DNA of 64,000 bases, from the NCBI GenBank assembly GCA_029216955.1, contig JANAVB010016199.1:12845489-12909488 (forward strand), given 5' to 3'. Positions within the stretch are counted from its first letter, which is position 1; each line of letters starts with the position of its first letter. The position numbers and the translations under genes were made by a program. Shown here piece by piece: positions 45,756 through 58,448 of this stretch. The notes under the pieces are model-generated. The model worked only from the letters and a program-made list of their open reading frames with translations. It was not told the DNA's origin and searched no databases. The stretch is from Iris pallida. Lineage: Eukaryota > Streptophyta > Magnoliopsida > Asparagales > Iridaceae.

Positions 45756-46757
45756 CAAAATGCAATACAAAGATGAAATAGAGAGGGATTAGAGAGAGAT
45801 ATACCTATTGGGAGTTGATTCCCAATGAAAACTCCAAAGGACACGAAGCCGACACGGACTCTCCTCAAAGTTGGACACTCCTTCCTTGCTCCTATGTATA
45901 GATAGCACCCTTTCCATGGTAGATTAGGTGGAATGGATAGAGATTTGGAAGGTTTTGGAGATCAAAACTTGGAGGAAAGCTCTCAAGTTTGGGAGGAAAC
46001 CTAAAATGGAGAAGAAGATACTTGAGAATGGAAAAATGAAATGGAAATCTATCCCTCTCTTGGCCGGCCACTTATGGCTAGGTTTAGCCTATGTGCAATG
46101 TCCAATATACCCCCATTTGAATGCCCTTTGGCTAATGAATCAAATACAAGAGGTTCGGGTCAAAAATGTCAAGTTTAGACCTCTAACTTAACCATTCTAA
46201 TCAAGTGGGATTAGTCTAATTACACTAACTTAATTAGTGGGGTTGGTGGGCCATGTCTAACTAATCTTGGGGTTCCGTCTAGAGTCTAAGCTACCCGGGT
46301 CACTAACACAAGTCGGAACGAAACGAAACTTAAACCCGACTAAACAAATCCTGAAAATATAATATTAAAATATAAAATTTCCAAAATATTAAAATATGAA
46401 AAATGACCAAAATCACAATACATCAATTTAAATATTATTAAAATAATATAAAATTTACCAATTAATTAAAATCCTAAATAATTCAAAAGTCACAAAATGA
46501 CTAAAATATCCTTAGCCTAAAAAGTGGTAATTAGCTAATCTAATCACATGGGTTAAGCCTCCATGGTCATGGTTAGTCTCTAGGCTAAGCAGCTCTAAGG
46601 TTACACTAGCCAAAGAACAAAATCACAAAACACTAATTTAATGATATTAAAATAATCAAAATCACCAATAAATCAATAATATGATTTAAACCTATTATTA
46701 AATAATCAATTTTATAAAAGTTCAAAATTACCCTCATTTTTTAAAATAGGCAGTTAC
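45756..46757 (-). repeat. Truncated 3' LTR of element 0
   Basis: It starts TGTAACTGCCTATTTT on the minus strand at 46757. It follows 63258-64000 almost base for base (for example AATTAGTGGGGTTGGTG). The match stops at 45756, next to the OTU remnant, where TATCAAAATGCAATAC is shared with 63270, so a deletion removed the rest of the LTR. Confidence 0.88.
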
Positions 46758-47094
46758 AATCCTACTGTCACGACCCGCACCCTAGAGTAAGGGCACGAGA
46801 AGTGGGTACGTCCAGTCTACGCCGCAGTGTCGGCAGTAGAACGCTATCCTAGGTCAATCATCTAACAATATAAGGTACCTGTACAGTATATACACTCCGA
46901 ATGGAGATGACATAGCAGAATACAGTCTCAATCACATCTAAGGTAGAATAAGATAAGATAGATATGAAATGAAATCCACATAGATACAAACAGATAGAAG
47001 TCTAAGTGTCTAAGATAACACAAATCTAGAAAATATCCCAAATCTCAAATACAGTAATCCATAGAGTAAATAAGTACATCTGAAAATGACAAAT

Positions 47095-47463
47095 CTAAAC
47101 TAATGGTGTGTCATCCACTGCTAATGGATCCTGCTGCTCATCCAGGTCACAGCAATCCTCTAGGGTAGTTCCATAATAGGTAGTACAGAGCGCCTCGTCC
47201 TCATCCTCTGTAATACTTTTAACAGGTCCAGTCAGGACAGGAGCGAGCACAATATATCTCAACAAATCATAACAGGTTAGGAAATATAAACATGCTAGAG
47301 AGTAAGATACATGAAACTGAAGAACAACATAATGTAAAAGAGAGACTGTAAGTAAATAGCTACAATATATAAGAGAACTAATCAGTGCTAGTGATTCAGA
47401 GTATAAGATGAACATGTGAACAGCTGGAGGGTGATTCATGACTATACTAAAGAGGTGATTCAT
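47095..47463 (-). other. Small acidic open frame in LTR (copy 1)
   Basis: A 122-codon frame ending TEDEDEALCTTYYGTTLEDC followed by DLDEQQDPLAVDD. The first half is hydrophobic and tyrosine/leucine-rich and may be non-coding. The acidic half begins right after a branch-site/acceptor-like motif (CTGAC at 47235-47231, AG at 47209-47208). The same frame is open in the other LTR with 11 residue differences. Related acidic peptides follow the same motif in LTR H and in the element 0 LTR. No known family; translation is unproven. Confidence 0.4.
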
Positions 47464-48239
47464 GACTATACTACTTTGGAATTATTTACATGTTCAATTT
47501 ATACTCCCCCATCCCCAATCAATACACAAGGATCCAGTCAACTTACGTTAAGATTCATGACTATACTATTGGCCCATAAAGGGTGATTCAAGAGTGATTC
47601 ATGAATAGATTCGTGAAGGTTCTGTGATTCATGAGAGTACAGGAATCATAAGCTGATACATGAAGATTCATGATAATAGAAGCATGAGATATAGATGTAA
47701 GTGAAACACACGATACATGAGTATCTGATGCTCCCAAGGGGATAACATCTCATGAAGGGATCCATATAGTACTAATCCGTGTTACCAACGTGTCAGCATT
47801 CAAGTAAAGTAATCTAAAGCAGGAATATAATCCTAAACAAGATATGAAATAATCAGAGAATGTACTCGCCTGGTATCCTGAATATCTGAAGAGAATATAC
47901 TGTCCGAGGAGTGGTTTCTGGCTCCTATAGAACAGTACAAGTCACTACATGTCTAAAATAGTAAAATAGACTGCTACAATGCATTCTACATGATATTTGG
48001 GTCAATCTAGGCTAAAGTTAACCTTTGGTCAACTCTAGTCAACTACACTAGTCAAACTAGGTCAACTAGGTCAAGCCTAACCCAAACAAGTCTCACTAAG
48101 CCTAGCCAGCCTATTCTAGCAAGCACACATCATCACAAGGCCATACAAGTCTATCAACACACCAATCCACATGTGTATTTATGCCAATACATATAGGCTA
48201 TCACATAGGGCTACATCCCATAGGCTATATGCCACATAT

Positions 48240-49450
48240 TTCACACATTATACATATCAACTAAATTAGTATAGGTAACATATATGTATATCACATTACA
48301 TACATATTTATATATATAGGCATATGTTACATCATGCATATTTACAGTTACATTGATATATACATTCATGCACATTTATATACATACTTTTCTACATTAT
48401 ATATGTTAACATTCATTACAATGCATTATATTTTACTTATACCTTTTATTCATTCATTCATTCATATATGACATTCATTCATTCATGTTATCACTATATA
48501 CATACTTGATTCATGTATCCACACATACATACATGGATACACAACATACATGTATACATTCATACATGCTTATATTATATACATGTATACATACATATCA
48601 TGTATACATACATACATTGCATACATGCCTACATACATATCATATATGCATATTTGCATTCATTCATGCACCTATACATACATAAATAGATGCATACATA
48701 CATATTTGAAGACATTATATACTTGCATACATTATATTCATATATGTATACTCTACATTATATTACATTCATTCCTGCATACATGCATATATATAATATA
48801 TACATACAAACTCATATATTTACCTCAAAATATATGTGAATACATACATTACATTACCTTAACACCTATATATATCATTCATTCATATTCCATATGCATG
48901 CATACTTCAGTTCAGGCATTATATCCATTCACATATCATTAAGTTGCATACATATACTTATTTTTATTACATACATGTCATTAATGCATATTACATACTT
49001 ACATGTATCGATACATAATATATATTGTATACAACATGTAAAAATAGAAGAGGGAAAAAGGGGGAAAATTGAAATAGAAAGGAAAGGGAAGAAAAAATGT
49101 AAGAAAAAGGAAAAACAGTGGACATATACATGCTTGCATCATATATTCTACATTACCATACATGCTATCATTATATATCGTATTACATTATGTATACATT
49201 ATGCATTCATATCTATCATTACATGTTTACCTTGCATTCATATCTAGCATTCATTATATACTTTCATGCATATATTGTATATCATTCTTTCATTCATGCA
49301 TTTATGTATTGCTTACATACATTACATTGATTGCATTCCTACATGCTTGCATTCAACCAAATATATACATTAATGTAAAGAGGATACATATCATATATAT
49401 ATCATTTCATTCATCTAACATATCATGTATTGCATACTCTACATTCATTT
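48240..49450. repeat. CATA/CATT-rich tetranucleotide region in LTR 1
   Basis: About 1.2 kb dominated by CATACATACAT and CATTCATTCATT words, broken by a GA-rich stretch at 49040-49115. The open frames rich in Tyr-Ile-His-Thr-Cys here are repeat translation, not genes. Confidence 0.85.
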
Positions 49451-52400
49451 AATATCTATGCTACATAGGCTCATAGGTTACACAAAATATCTATGTCGTA
49501 TAGTCACTCTTCTACTTAAAACCAATACTGTACCAATTGGGCCTTCACTAAATTCTAGGATTAAAGTATGTCGTAGCCCTTCGTGTTAGCTTTCCGAAAC
49601 TTCAAACGGATCGTATTTTCGTGTCCGAAAGCTCCCGAAATCGCGAAAACACCGAAACGCGTTTGTCTTTCGGATAGCTGACACTCAAATAATTTTACAA
49701 AAAGTTTCAAAAAGATTTTGGCTTATTAAAATATATATTTGGAAAGCTAACATCGATACGGTTATTTAAAAAAAAAGGAAGATTAAATGGAGTTCTAAGC
49801 TAAAAGTTATGACATTGCTAAGTTGCTTTGGTTAATAAAAACGTAGATGAATATTATGACGAATTTGAGTTGTTTTGGACAAAAGAAACACATGTAGGCC
49901 AAGATACTTGGATACCAACATAGGTATCCAAATGAAACTCATTCTAACCATCTTAACTAAGATCAATCCACTCTCTAACCATTCTAAAACTGAATTTAAA
50001 TATCTATTTAAACTATTATCGGACATACATACACTTGGGGTGTCCTAATTTGGGATCTATCAAGTAGGACACAAGACACATATCTAAAATTCTCAAGAGA
50101 GCTCCAAATGGCCTCAAATTTGAATCTAAAGGGGACACATGCATGAGGATGGATCCTACGGATTCAAAACTAATCTATATGCAAAGAAAATCGATTTAGA
50201 GGATGGATTTTACCTATTGGGAGTGGAATCCCAATGAAATCCTTTAGGACACGGCTCCGATACGAAGATCCCTCAAAGTGGACACTCCTTCTTGCACTTC
50301 TCTTCTAATCCTTGGTAGCACCCTTCCCTTGGAGAATGGAAATGATTGTAGGAAGATTTGGTGAAGGAATGATTTGATTTGGAGATCAAATCAAAGGGAA
50401 GGCTCTCTAAAATTAGGGAAGAACAAAAAGAAAATAAAAGAGGCAAGATTGTAATGAATGAAATGAATCATTCTCCTATAAAGGTGGCTGCCATAAAGAG
50501 TCCATAATGGCTAATGGGAAATGTCATAATTGTCCCTCTCTAGTCTCATATGGTTAAGTCTAGGCTAGGTTCAAGTTTGGGGTCAAAAGGATCTAGTTTT
50601 GAGTCTCTAACTTAACCATTCTAACATGATAAAAATTTGTCTAACTAACTAACTTAAATGTTGGGTTTTGTGGGCCATGCTTAACTTAATATTGGATCCC
50701 ATCTAGAGTTTAAGCTACCCGGGTCACAATACAAGTCGGAACGAGACGAAACTCAAACCCGACTAAACAAATCCAATGAAAACAATATTAAAAATATAAA
50801 TTTTTCCCAAAATATTAAAATATGAAAAATGACCAAAATTATAATACGTCAATTTAAATATTATTAAAATAATCTAAAATTTACCAATTAATCAAAATCC
50901 TAAATAATTCAAAAGTCACAAAATGACCAAAATATCCTTAACCTAAAAAGTTGTAAATAGTCATTCTAATCACATGGTTAGGTCCCCATGGTCATGGTTA
51001 GTCTCTAGGCTCAACAGTTCTAGCGTTCACTAGCTAACACATCAAAATTATAATTCACCAATTTTAAATAGTATTAAATTAATTAAAATTCCCATAAATC
51101 ATAAATCCTATTATTAAATAATAAACTTTTACAAAAGTTCAAAATTACCCTCATTTTAGAAAAGTGGGTGTTACCAGTCTACCCTCCATAGAAAATTCCG
51201 TCCTCGAAATTGAGATGGTCGTACTTCTTCTAGAGTCTCATCCCCAACAATCAAAGTCTCAAAACTTACCTAAATTACATAATTTAAAAGAATGGCATAC
51301 AGGGTCATGGCATACGGTGGCAGTTGAAAGTCTCATCTAGGTATACTAGTCATGCTAAACCAAAACGGTCATAGGGTATCAAAACATACAAGCAATCTGG
51401 GGTGCTAAACTGGAAAAGTTACAGAAACATCAAATCATCAAGGCTGTAAGGCAGTCTACCATCATATATAAAAATTGGTAATTATCAAAAATAAAATAAA
51501 AATAACTATTAATTATCTATAAAGGGGTACTATTCAAAGAAAAATCAAAATCAAAAGTTTAAAGAACGAAAGTCAATAGCATTGAAATCCAATCACAATA
51601 TATATTAAGAAAATTTAGTCTCGATATGATCTAAGTTGATCAATTCTGGGTAATCAAGATTTGGGCAATATGGAGGACAATGTCATCGAAGTCTGAGCAC
51701 GAGCATACAAGGATGGAGATTCAGGTCACAATTAAATTTAATTCAATTGAGTAGGACCCAAGATATTAATATGATAAGAAAAGATTATCAAAGTCGATTG
51801 GTCGTGATTAAGGGAGCTAGGATTCAATGATATTAAAAAATTTTAAAGGTTGATTCAAAGATATGGAATAAGTCAAATTTCTCCTTTTAAAGGGAAAACA
51901 AGAGAAAAGATTTCATAGGAAAGTCAAGTTAATCATCTCTCTCTGATACTATCAAGTTTATCATTTGTCAATCATATTTTTATCTCACAAGTCCCAATAT
52001 AAAAATCAACCTTTATATGACTACCATCAAAATTATATCCCTCCATCATAAAGATTCGACCTTGCCATGATCGCCATAGGCTAAATTTCTAAGTTCCGAA
52101 ATATTATTCATGAAGCATATACCCTTCTTACTAGGAATCAAAACTGACCACTTAATCATCATAAATCTGAATTCTTCCACCTTGTCCTAAATTGGATCTG
52201 AAGCCTCTAAATCAAGTTTTATGTAATCCTTGAACTTATTCAATTTACTCTCCATGTATTATTTAAATCTAAATCCACTAGGCCTTACAAAACTTATTCT
52301 TCATTATAAATTTAACCTTCATATTTCCTTCAACGTACACCTTCAATATTATTCTCCTGAAATTTAAAATTTTCACAAAATCTCTATATTTTATATAACT

Positions 52401-52889
52401 CAAAATCCTTACGTTCTTCTTGTTTCTAGCCATTTTTTACAATATCTTATTCAATTTTGTATCATTATTGCATATAGTTAAAATCTCTTCTCTATTACTA
52501 AATTCCTAAATTTAACATCATAGACTTAAAGTTAACATCTCAAGAATCAATAACCAAAATTTATCCAAGTTCTCAAAACTAAGTTGACCTCGAATATCCT
52601 CATCAGTTATGAAATACATCTATGAATTATTCATACCCAAAAGATTTCTCTAAGTATGATTGTTCCTAAATTGATAATATAACTCTCTTGATTTCATCCT
52701 CAAATTCAGTCGCATCTCTAACCCAAACCTATATCAAGGTCCATCATATTATACCCCTAGCAAGATTATCACAAGATAACAAATCAAGTCTTTTTCGAGT
52801 TAGATGATTTGCGTTACTTTCTCGACCTTTCGAAGGTGAAAAGATATGGAGATTCAAGGGTTTCAAAGTATAGCTGACAGAATTAGATA

Positions 52890-52952
52890 CGAGACAGGTG
52901 ATTGATGTAATCAGGACAGTTCGAGACAGGTGATTGATGTAATCAGGACAGT
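52890..52952. repeat. 32 bp tandem duplication
   Basis: CGAGACAGGTGATTGATGTA followed by ATCAGGACAGTT is present twice in direct succession without change, so it is recent. Confidence 0.95.
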
Positions 52953-53084
52953 TTTATTTATTTTTAATTTTTTTTAAAAATGGTAATACAAGAAATAATG
53001 GCAAGAAAGAAATAATGATAAAATCTGTTCTTCATCAACTGTTAAAAAGAAATGAACCCATTTAAGATAAAATCTGATACCATA

Positions 53085-53340
53085 CACGTCTTCCTGAAAT
53101 CATGTTGTCATAATTTTGCCACACCAGTAAGCATAGCTGCAATAAACAATAGAGTCCATAACGAAGGTATATACCCTATAGTCATGTTATCTAGAATTCT
53201 TACTACGCCACCCGGTATGGCTGCAAGAAAATCTAGATTTCATAACTAGGATAAGTATATCTAAATCAGGCTCTACGTCTTTGTCATGCTAGCAAATATG
53301 ACTGCGATAAATTCTAAACTCCATAAATAAAGTAGACTTT
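53085..53340. repeat. Three diverged units of about 83 bp
   Basis: Units share (A)TRGCTGCAATAAA...AGAKTYCATAAC at about 53133, 53217 and 53300, each followed by an AAGGTATAT/AAGTATAT-like or AAGTAGA segment. Confidence 0.65.
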
Positions 53341-53701
53341 TACCTTTCTCACTGTCCTTATCAAGTATGTTATCAGGTTATATCTTAATTCCAAAAAGAT
53401 GTATATATATATATACAAACTCAAATTCAACAACTAACATCAAGATTCAAAATTCAACAATAATCCATCAAAATCAAATTCAATAACAGGAAGTAAGGGT
53501 GAATCAAATCAAGAGAAAAAGAGATTTCAAATCGAAGTTAAAATAAGATTCTCAAGGGGCGTCCCAGAAATCTCTCAAGAAATCCTAACAGTGATTGAGT
53601 ATCCTCTCATTCTAACACATATTCCTTAACTCTAATCGCAGGTGCGCAGCAGTACAACTAATCGTCGTACTACCACGACTTCGCACAAATGCGAATCTCG
53701 A

Positions 53702-53717
53702 CCTGCATGGGCCACCA
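53702..53717 (-). promoter_or_regulatory. Primer-binding-like motif of element 1
   Basis: Minus strand TGGTGGCCCATGCAGG lies 9 bp inside the 5' LTR. It is identical to the motif at 11019 and 60083. Confidence 0.65.
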
Positions 53718-53726
53718 CTAAAAACG

Positions 53727-56700
53727 TGTCATGACCCGTACCCTAGAGTAAGGGCACGAGAAGAGGGTACGTCTAGCCTACGCCGCAGTGTCGACGGTAG
53801 AACGATGTCCTAGGTCAATCATCTAACAATATAAGGTACCTGTACAGTAAATACACTCTGAATGAAGGTGACATAGCACAATACAGTCTTAATCACATCT
53901 AAGGTAGAATACGATAAGATAGATAGATATGAAATAAAATCCACAGAAATACAAACAGATAGAAGTCTAAGTGCCTAAGATAACACAAATCTAGAAAACA
54001 TCCCAAATCTCAAATACAGTAATCCATAGAGTAAATAAGTACATCTGAAAATAACTAATCTAAACTAATGGTCTGTCATCCACTGCTAATGGATCCTGAT
54101 GCTGATCCAGGTCAGAGCAATCCTCTAGGATAGTCCCATAATAGGTAGTACAGAGCGCCTCGTCCTCATCCTCTGTAATATTTTTAACAGGTCCAGTCAG
54201 GACAGGAGCGAGCACAATACATCTCAACAAATCATAATAGGTTAGGAAATATAAACATGCTAGAGAGTAAGATACATGAAACTGAAGAACAATATAATGT
54301 AAAAGAGAGACTGTAAGTAAATAGCTACAATATATAAAAGAACTAATCAGTGCTAGTGATTCAGAGTACAAGATGAACATGTGAACAGCTGGAGGGTGAT
54401 TCAAGACTATACTAAAGAGGTGATTCATGACTATACTACTTTGGAATTATTCATATGTTCAGTTTCTACTCCCCCATCCCCAATCAATACACAAGGATCC
54501 AATCAAGTTATGTTAAGATTCATGACTATACTACTGGCCCATAAAGGGTGATTCAAGAGTGATTCATGAATAGATTCATGAAGGCTCTGTGATTCATGAG
54601 AGTACATGAATCACAAGCTGATACATGAAGATTCATGATAATAGAAGCATGAGATACATAATGTAAGTGAAACACACGAGACATAAGTATCTGGTGCTCC
54701 CGAAGGGGATAACATCTCATGAAGGGATCCATATAGTACTAATTCGTGTTACCAATATGTCAGCATTTAAGTAAAGTAATCTAAAGCAGGAATATAATCA
54801 TAAACAAGATATAAAATGATCAGAGAATGTACTCGCCTGGTATCCTGAATATCTGAAGAGAATATACTGTCCGAGGAGTGGTTTCTGGCTCCTATAGAAC
54901 AGTACAAGTCATTACATGTCTAAAATAGTAAAATAGACTGCTACAATGCATTCTACATGATATTTGGGTCAATCTAGGCTAAAGTCAACCTTTGGTCAAC
55001 TCTAGTCAACTACACTAATCAAACTAGGTCAACTAGGTCAAGCCTAACCCAAACAAGTCTCACTAAGCCTAGCCAGCCTATTCTAGCAAGCACACATCAT
55101 CACAAGGCCATACAAGTCTATCAACACACCAATCCACATGTGTATTTATGCCAATACACATAGGCTATCACATAGGACTACATCCCATAGGCTATATGCC
55201 ACATATTTTATACATTATACATATCAACTAAATTAGTATAGGCAACATATATGTATATCACATTACATACATATTTATATATATATGCATATGTTACATC
55301 ATGCATATTTATATAGTTACATAGATATATACATTCATGCACATTTAAATACATACTTTTATACATTATATATGTTAACATTCATTACAATGCATTATAT
55401 TTTACTTATACCTTTGATTCTTTCATTCATATATGACATTCATTCATGCATTTATACATTCGTTCATTCATGTTATCACTATATACATACTTGATTCATG
55501 TATCCACACATACATACATGGATTCACAACATACATGTATACATTCATACATGCTTATATTGCATACATGCATACATACATATCATGTATACATACATAC
55601 ATTGCATACATGCCTACATACATATCATATATGCATACTTGCATTCATTCATGCACCTATACATACATAAATAGATACATACATACATATTTGAATATAT
55701 TATATACTTGCATACATTATATTCATATATGCATACTCTACATTATATTACATTCATTCTTGCATACATATAATATATGCATACAAACTCATATATTTAA
55801 CTCAAAATATATGTGAATACATACATTACATTACCTTAACACCTATATATATCATTCATTCATATCCCATATGCATGCATACTTCAGTTCAGGCATTATA
55901 TCCATTCACATATCATTAAGTTGCATACATATACTTATTTTTATTATATACATGTCATTCATGCATATTACATACTTATATGCATCTATACATTATATAC
56001 ATTGTATACAACCTGTAAAAATAGAAGAGGAAAAAAAGGGGAAATTAAAATGGAAAGGGAAGAGAAGGAAAAATGTAAGAAAATGGGAAAACAGTGGACA
56101 TATACATGCTTGCATTATATATTCTACACTACCATACATGCTATCATTATATATTGTATTACATTATTTATACATTATGCATTCATATCTATCATTACAT
56201 GTATACCTTGCATTCATATCTAGCATTTATTATATACTTTCATGCATACAGTGTATATCATTCTTTCATTCATGTATTTATGCATTGCTTACATACATTA
56301 CATTGATTACATTCCTACATACTTGCATTCAACCGTATATATACATTAATGTAAAGAGGATACATATCATATATATATCATTTCATTCATCTAACATATC
56401 ATGCATTATATACTCTACATTTATTTAATATCCATACTATATAGGCTCATAGGTTACATAAAATGTCTATGTCGTATAGTCACTCTTCTACTTAAAATTA
56501 ATACTGTACCAATTGGGCCTTCACTAAATTCTAGGATTAAAGTATGTCGTAGCCCTTCGTGTTAACTTTCCAAAACTTTAAACGGATCGTATTTTCGTGT
56601 TCGGAAGCTCCCGTATTCGCGAAAACACCGAAACGCGTTTGTCATTCGGACAGCTGACACTCAAATAATTTTACAAAAAGTTTCAGAAAGATTTTGGCTT

Positions 56701-58150
56701 ATTAAAATATATATTTGGAAAGCTAACTAAGATACGGTTCTTTTAAAAAAATGGAAGATTAAACGAAGTTCTAAGCTAAAAGTTATGACATTTCTAAGTT
56801 GCTTTGGTTAATAAAAACGTGGATGAATATTATGACGAATTTGAGTTGTTTTGGACAAAAGAAACACATGTAGGCCAAGATACTTGGATACCAACATAGG
56901 TATCCAAATGAAACTCATTCTAACCATCCTAACTAAGATCAATCCACTCTCTAACCATTCTAAAACTGAATTTAAATATCTATTTAAACTATTATCGTAC
57001 ATACATACACATGGGGTGTCCTAATTTGAGATCTATCAAGTAGGACACAAGATACATATCTAAAATCCTCAAGAGAGCTCCAAATGGCCTCAAATTTGAA
57101 TCTAAAGGGGACACATGCATGAGGATGGATCCTACGGATTCAAAACTAATCTATATGCAAAGGAAATCGATTTAGATGATGGGTTTTACCTATTGGGAGT
57201 GGAATTCCAATAAAATCCTTTAGGACACGGCTCCGATACGAAGATCCCTCAAAGTGGACACTCCTCCTTGCACTTCTCTTCCAATCCTTGGTAGCACCCT
57301 TCCCTTGGAGAATAGAAATAATTGTGGGAAGATTTGGTGAAGGAATGATTTGATTTGGAGATCAAATCAAAGGGAAGGCTCTCTAAAATTAGGAAAGAAC
57401 AAAAGGAAAATAAAAGAGGCAAGATTGTAATGAATGAAATGAATCATTGTCCCCTAAAGATGGCTGCCATAAAGAGTCCATTAGGGCTAATGGGAAATGT
57501 CCTAATTGCCCCTCTCTAGTCTTATATGGTTAAGTCTAGATTAGGTTCAAGTTTGGGGTCAAAAGGATCTAGTTTTGAGTCTCTAACTTAACCATTCTAA
57601 CATGATAAAAATTAGTCTAACTAACTAACTTAAATGTTGGATTTTGTGGGCCATGCTTAACTTAATATTGGGTCCCATCTATAGTTTAAGCTACCCGGGT
57701 CACAATACAAGTCGGAACGAGACGAAACTCAAACCCGACTAAACAAATCCAATAAAAACAATATTAAAAATATAAAATTTTCCCAAAATATTAAATATAA
57801 AAAATGACCAAAATTATAATACATCAATTTAAATATTATTAAAATAATCTAAAATTCACCAATTAATCAAAATCCTAAATAATTCAAAAGTCACAAAATG
57901 ACCAAAATACCCTTAACCTAAAAAGTTGTAAATAGTCATTCTAATCACATGGTTAGATCCCCATGGTCATGGTTAGTCTCTAGGCTCAACAGTTCTAGGG
58001 TTCACTAGCTAACACATCAAAATTATAATTCACCAATTTTAAATAGTATTAAATTAATTAAAATTTCCATAAATCATAAATCCTATTATTAAATAATAAA
58101 CTTTTACAAAAGTTTAAAATTATCCTCATTTTAGAAAAGTGGGTGTTACA
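53727..58150 (-). repeat. 5' LTR of element 1 (4.42 kb)
   Basis: Copy of 46766-51175 with scattered substitutions and small indels. Both ends are intact (TGTAACACCC at 58150, GGGTCATGACA at 53727). Its CATA-rich tract is at 55200-56430, the acidic frame at 54060-54428, and the acceptor-like AG at 54174-54173. Confidence 0.93.
54060..54428 (-). other. Small acidic open frame in LTR (copy 2)
   Basis: Counterpart of 47095-47463, open over the same 122 codons and ending NITEDEDEALCTTYYGTILE followed by DCSDLDQHQDPLAVDD. The substitutions leave the frame open, which is suggestive but not proof of coding. Confidence 0.4.
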
Positions 58151-58155
58151 CCTAC

Positions 58156-58448
58156 CCCCCCAAGAAAAAATTCATTCTCGAAATTCAAATTGGTTGTACT
58201 CTTCTCTAGGTCAAGCTCCCAACAAACAAAGTCTACTAAATTCTATCCAAAGTTACATAACATGCAATCCAGGAAATCAGAACACATGCATGGTTGTAGT
58301 CTCTACAGTATCATGTTATTGCAGTCTTCAGTGTGGTGTTCTATTTATCTAGCATGATCATCTCATATGCAAACTAAAGGTACTAAGAAAACAATCATCA
58401 ATCAATGGGTGGAAAGAAACAGGTAAAAGAAAAGAACAAGACCTAACC
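58156..58448 (-). other. 3' untranslated tail and polypurine tract of element 0
   Basis: It runs from the gag stop to GAATTTCGAGAATGAATTTTT and CTTGGGGGGGTAGG. No coding is seen. Element 1 inserted at its very end, and CCTAC (58151-58155) is the duplicated target. Confidence 0.8.

Larger units (their letters stand above)
46766..51175 (-). repeat. 3' LTR of element 1 (4.41 kb)
   Basis: It matches 53727-58150 along its whole length. Its minus-strand start is mutated (GG instead of TG at 51175). Contents in plus order: the acidic open frame (47095-47463), a GTCAACTA-rich stretch (48000-48080), a CATA/CATT-rich tract (48240-49450), AT-rich U3 (49500-51175). A 6 bp inverted repeat AGTCGG...CCGACT at 50734-50764 is kept in all four related LTRs. 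There is no gene beyond the small frame. Confidence 0.92.
51176..53701 (-). other. Interior of element 1, no coding seen
   Basis: Polypurine-like GGAATTTTCTATGGAGGGTAG adjoins the 3' LTR. The rest is AT-rich with stops throughout. Local repeats are a 32 bp exact tandem pair (52890-52921, 52922-52952) and three diverged units of about 83 bp (53085-53340). No gag or pol wording was found on either strand. Confidence 0.7.
46766..58150 (-). mobile_element. Non-coding long-LTR element 1 with CCTAC duplication
   Basis: Two LTRs, 46766-51175 and 53727-58150, surround a 2.55 kb interior. CCTAC stands at 46761-46765 and again at 58151-58155, a perfect 5 bp target-site duplication. Removing the element restores a normal polypurine-tract/LTR junction of element 0. 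On the minus strand the LTRs run TGTAACACCCAC...GGGTCRTGACA. The interior has a primer-like motif but no protein domain, which fits a large retrotransposon derivative of Tekay type. Confidence 0.9.

Noticed and set aside
48485..49452. Several open frames rich in Tyr-Ile-His-Thr-Cys (and the copies at 55285-56428)
   Set aside because: They are translations of CATA/CATT repeats, open in several frames at once, with no family resemblance.
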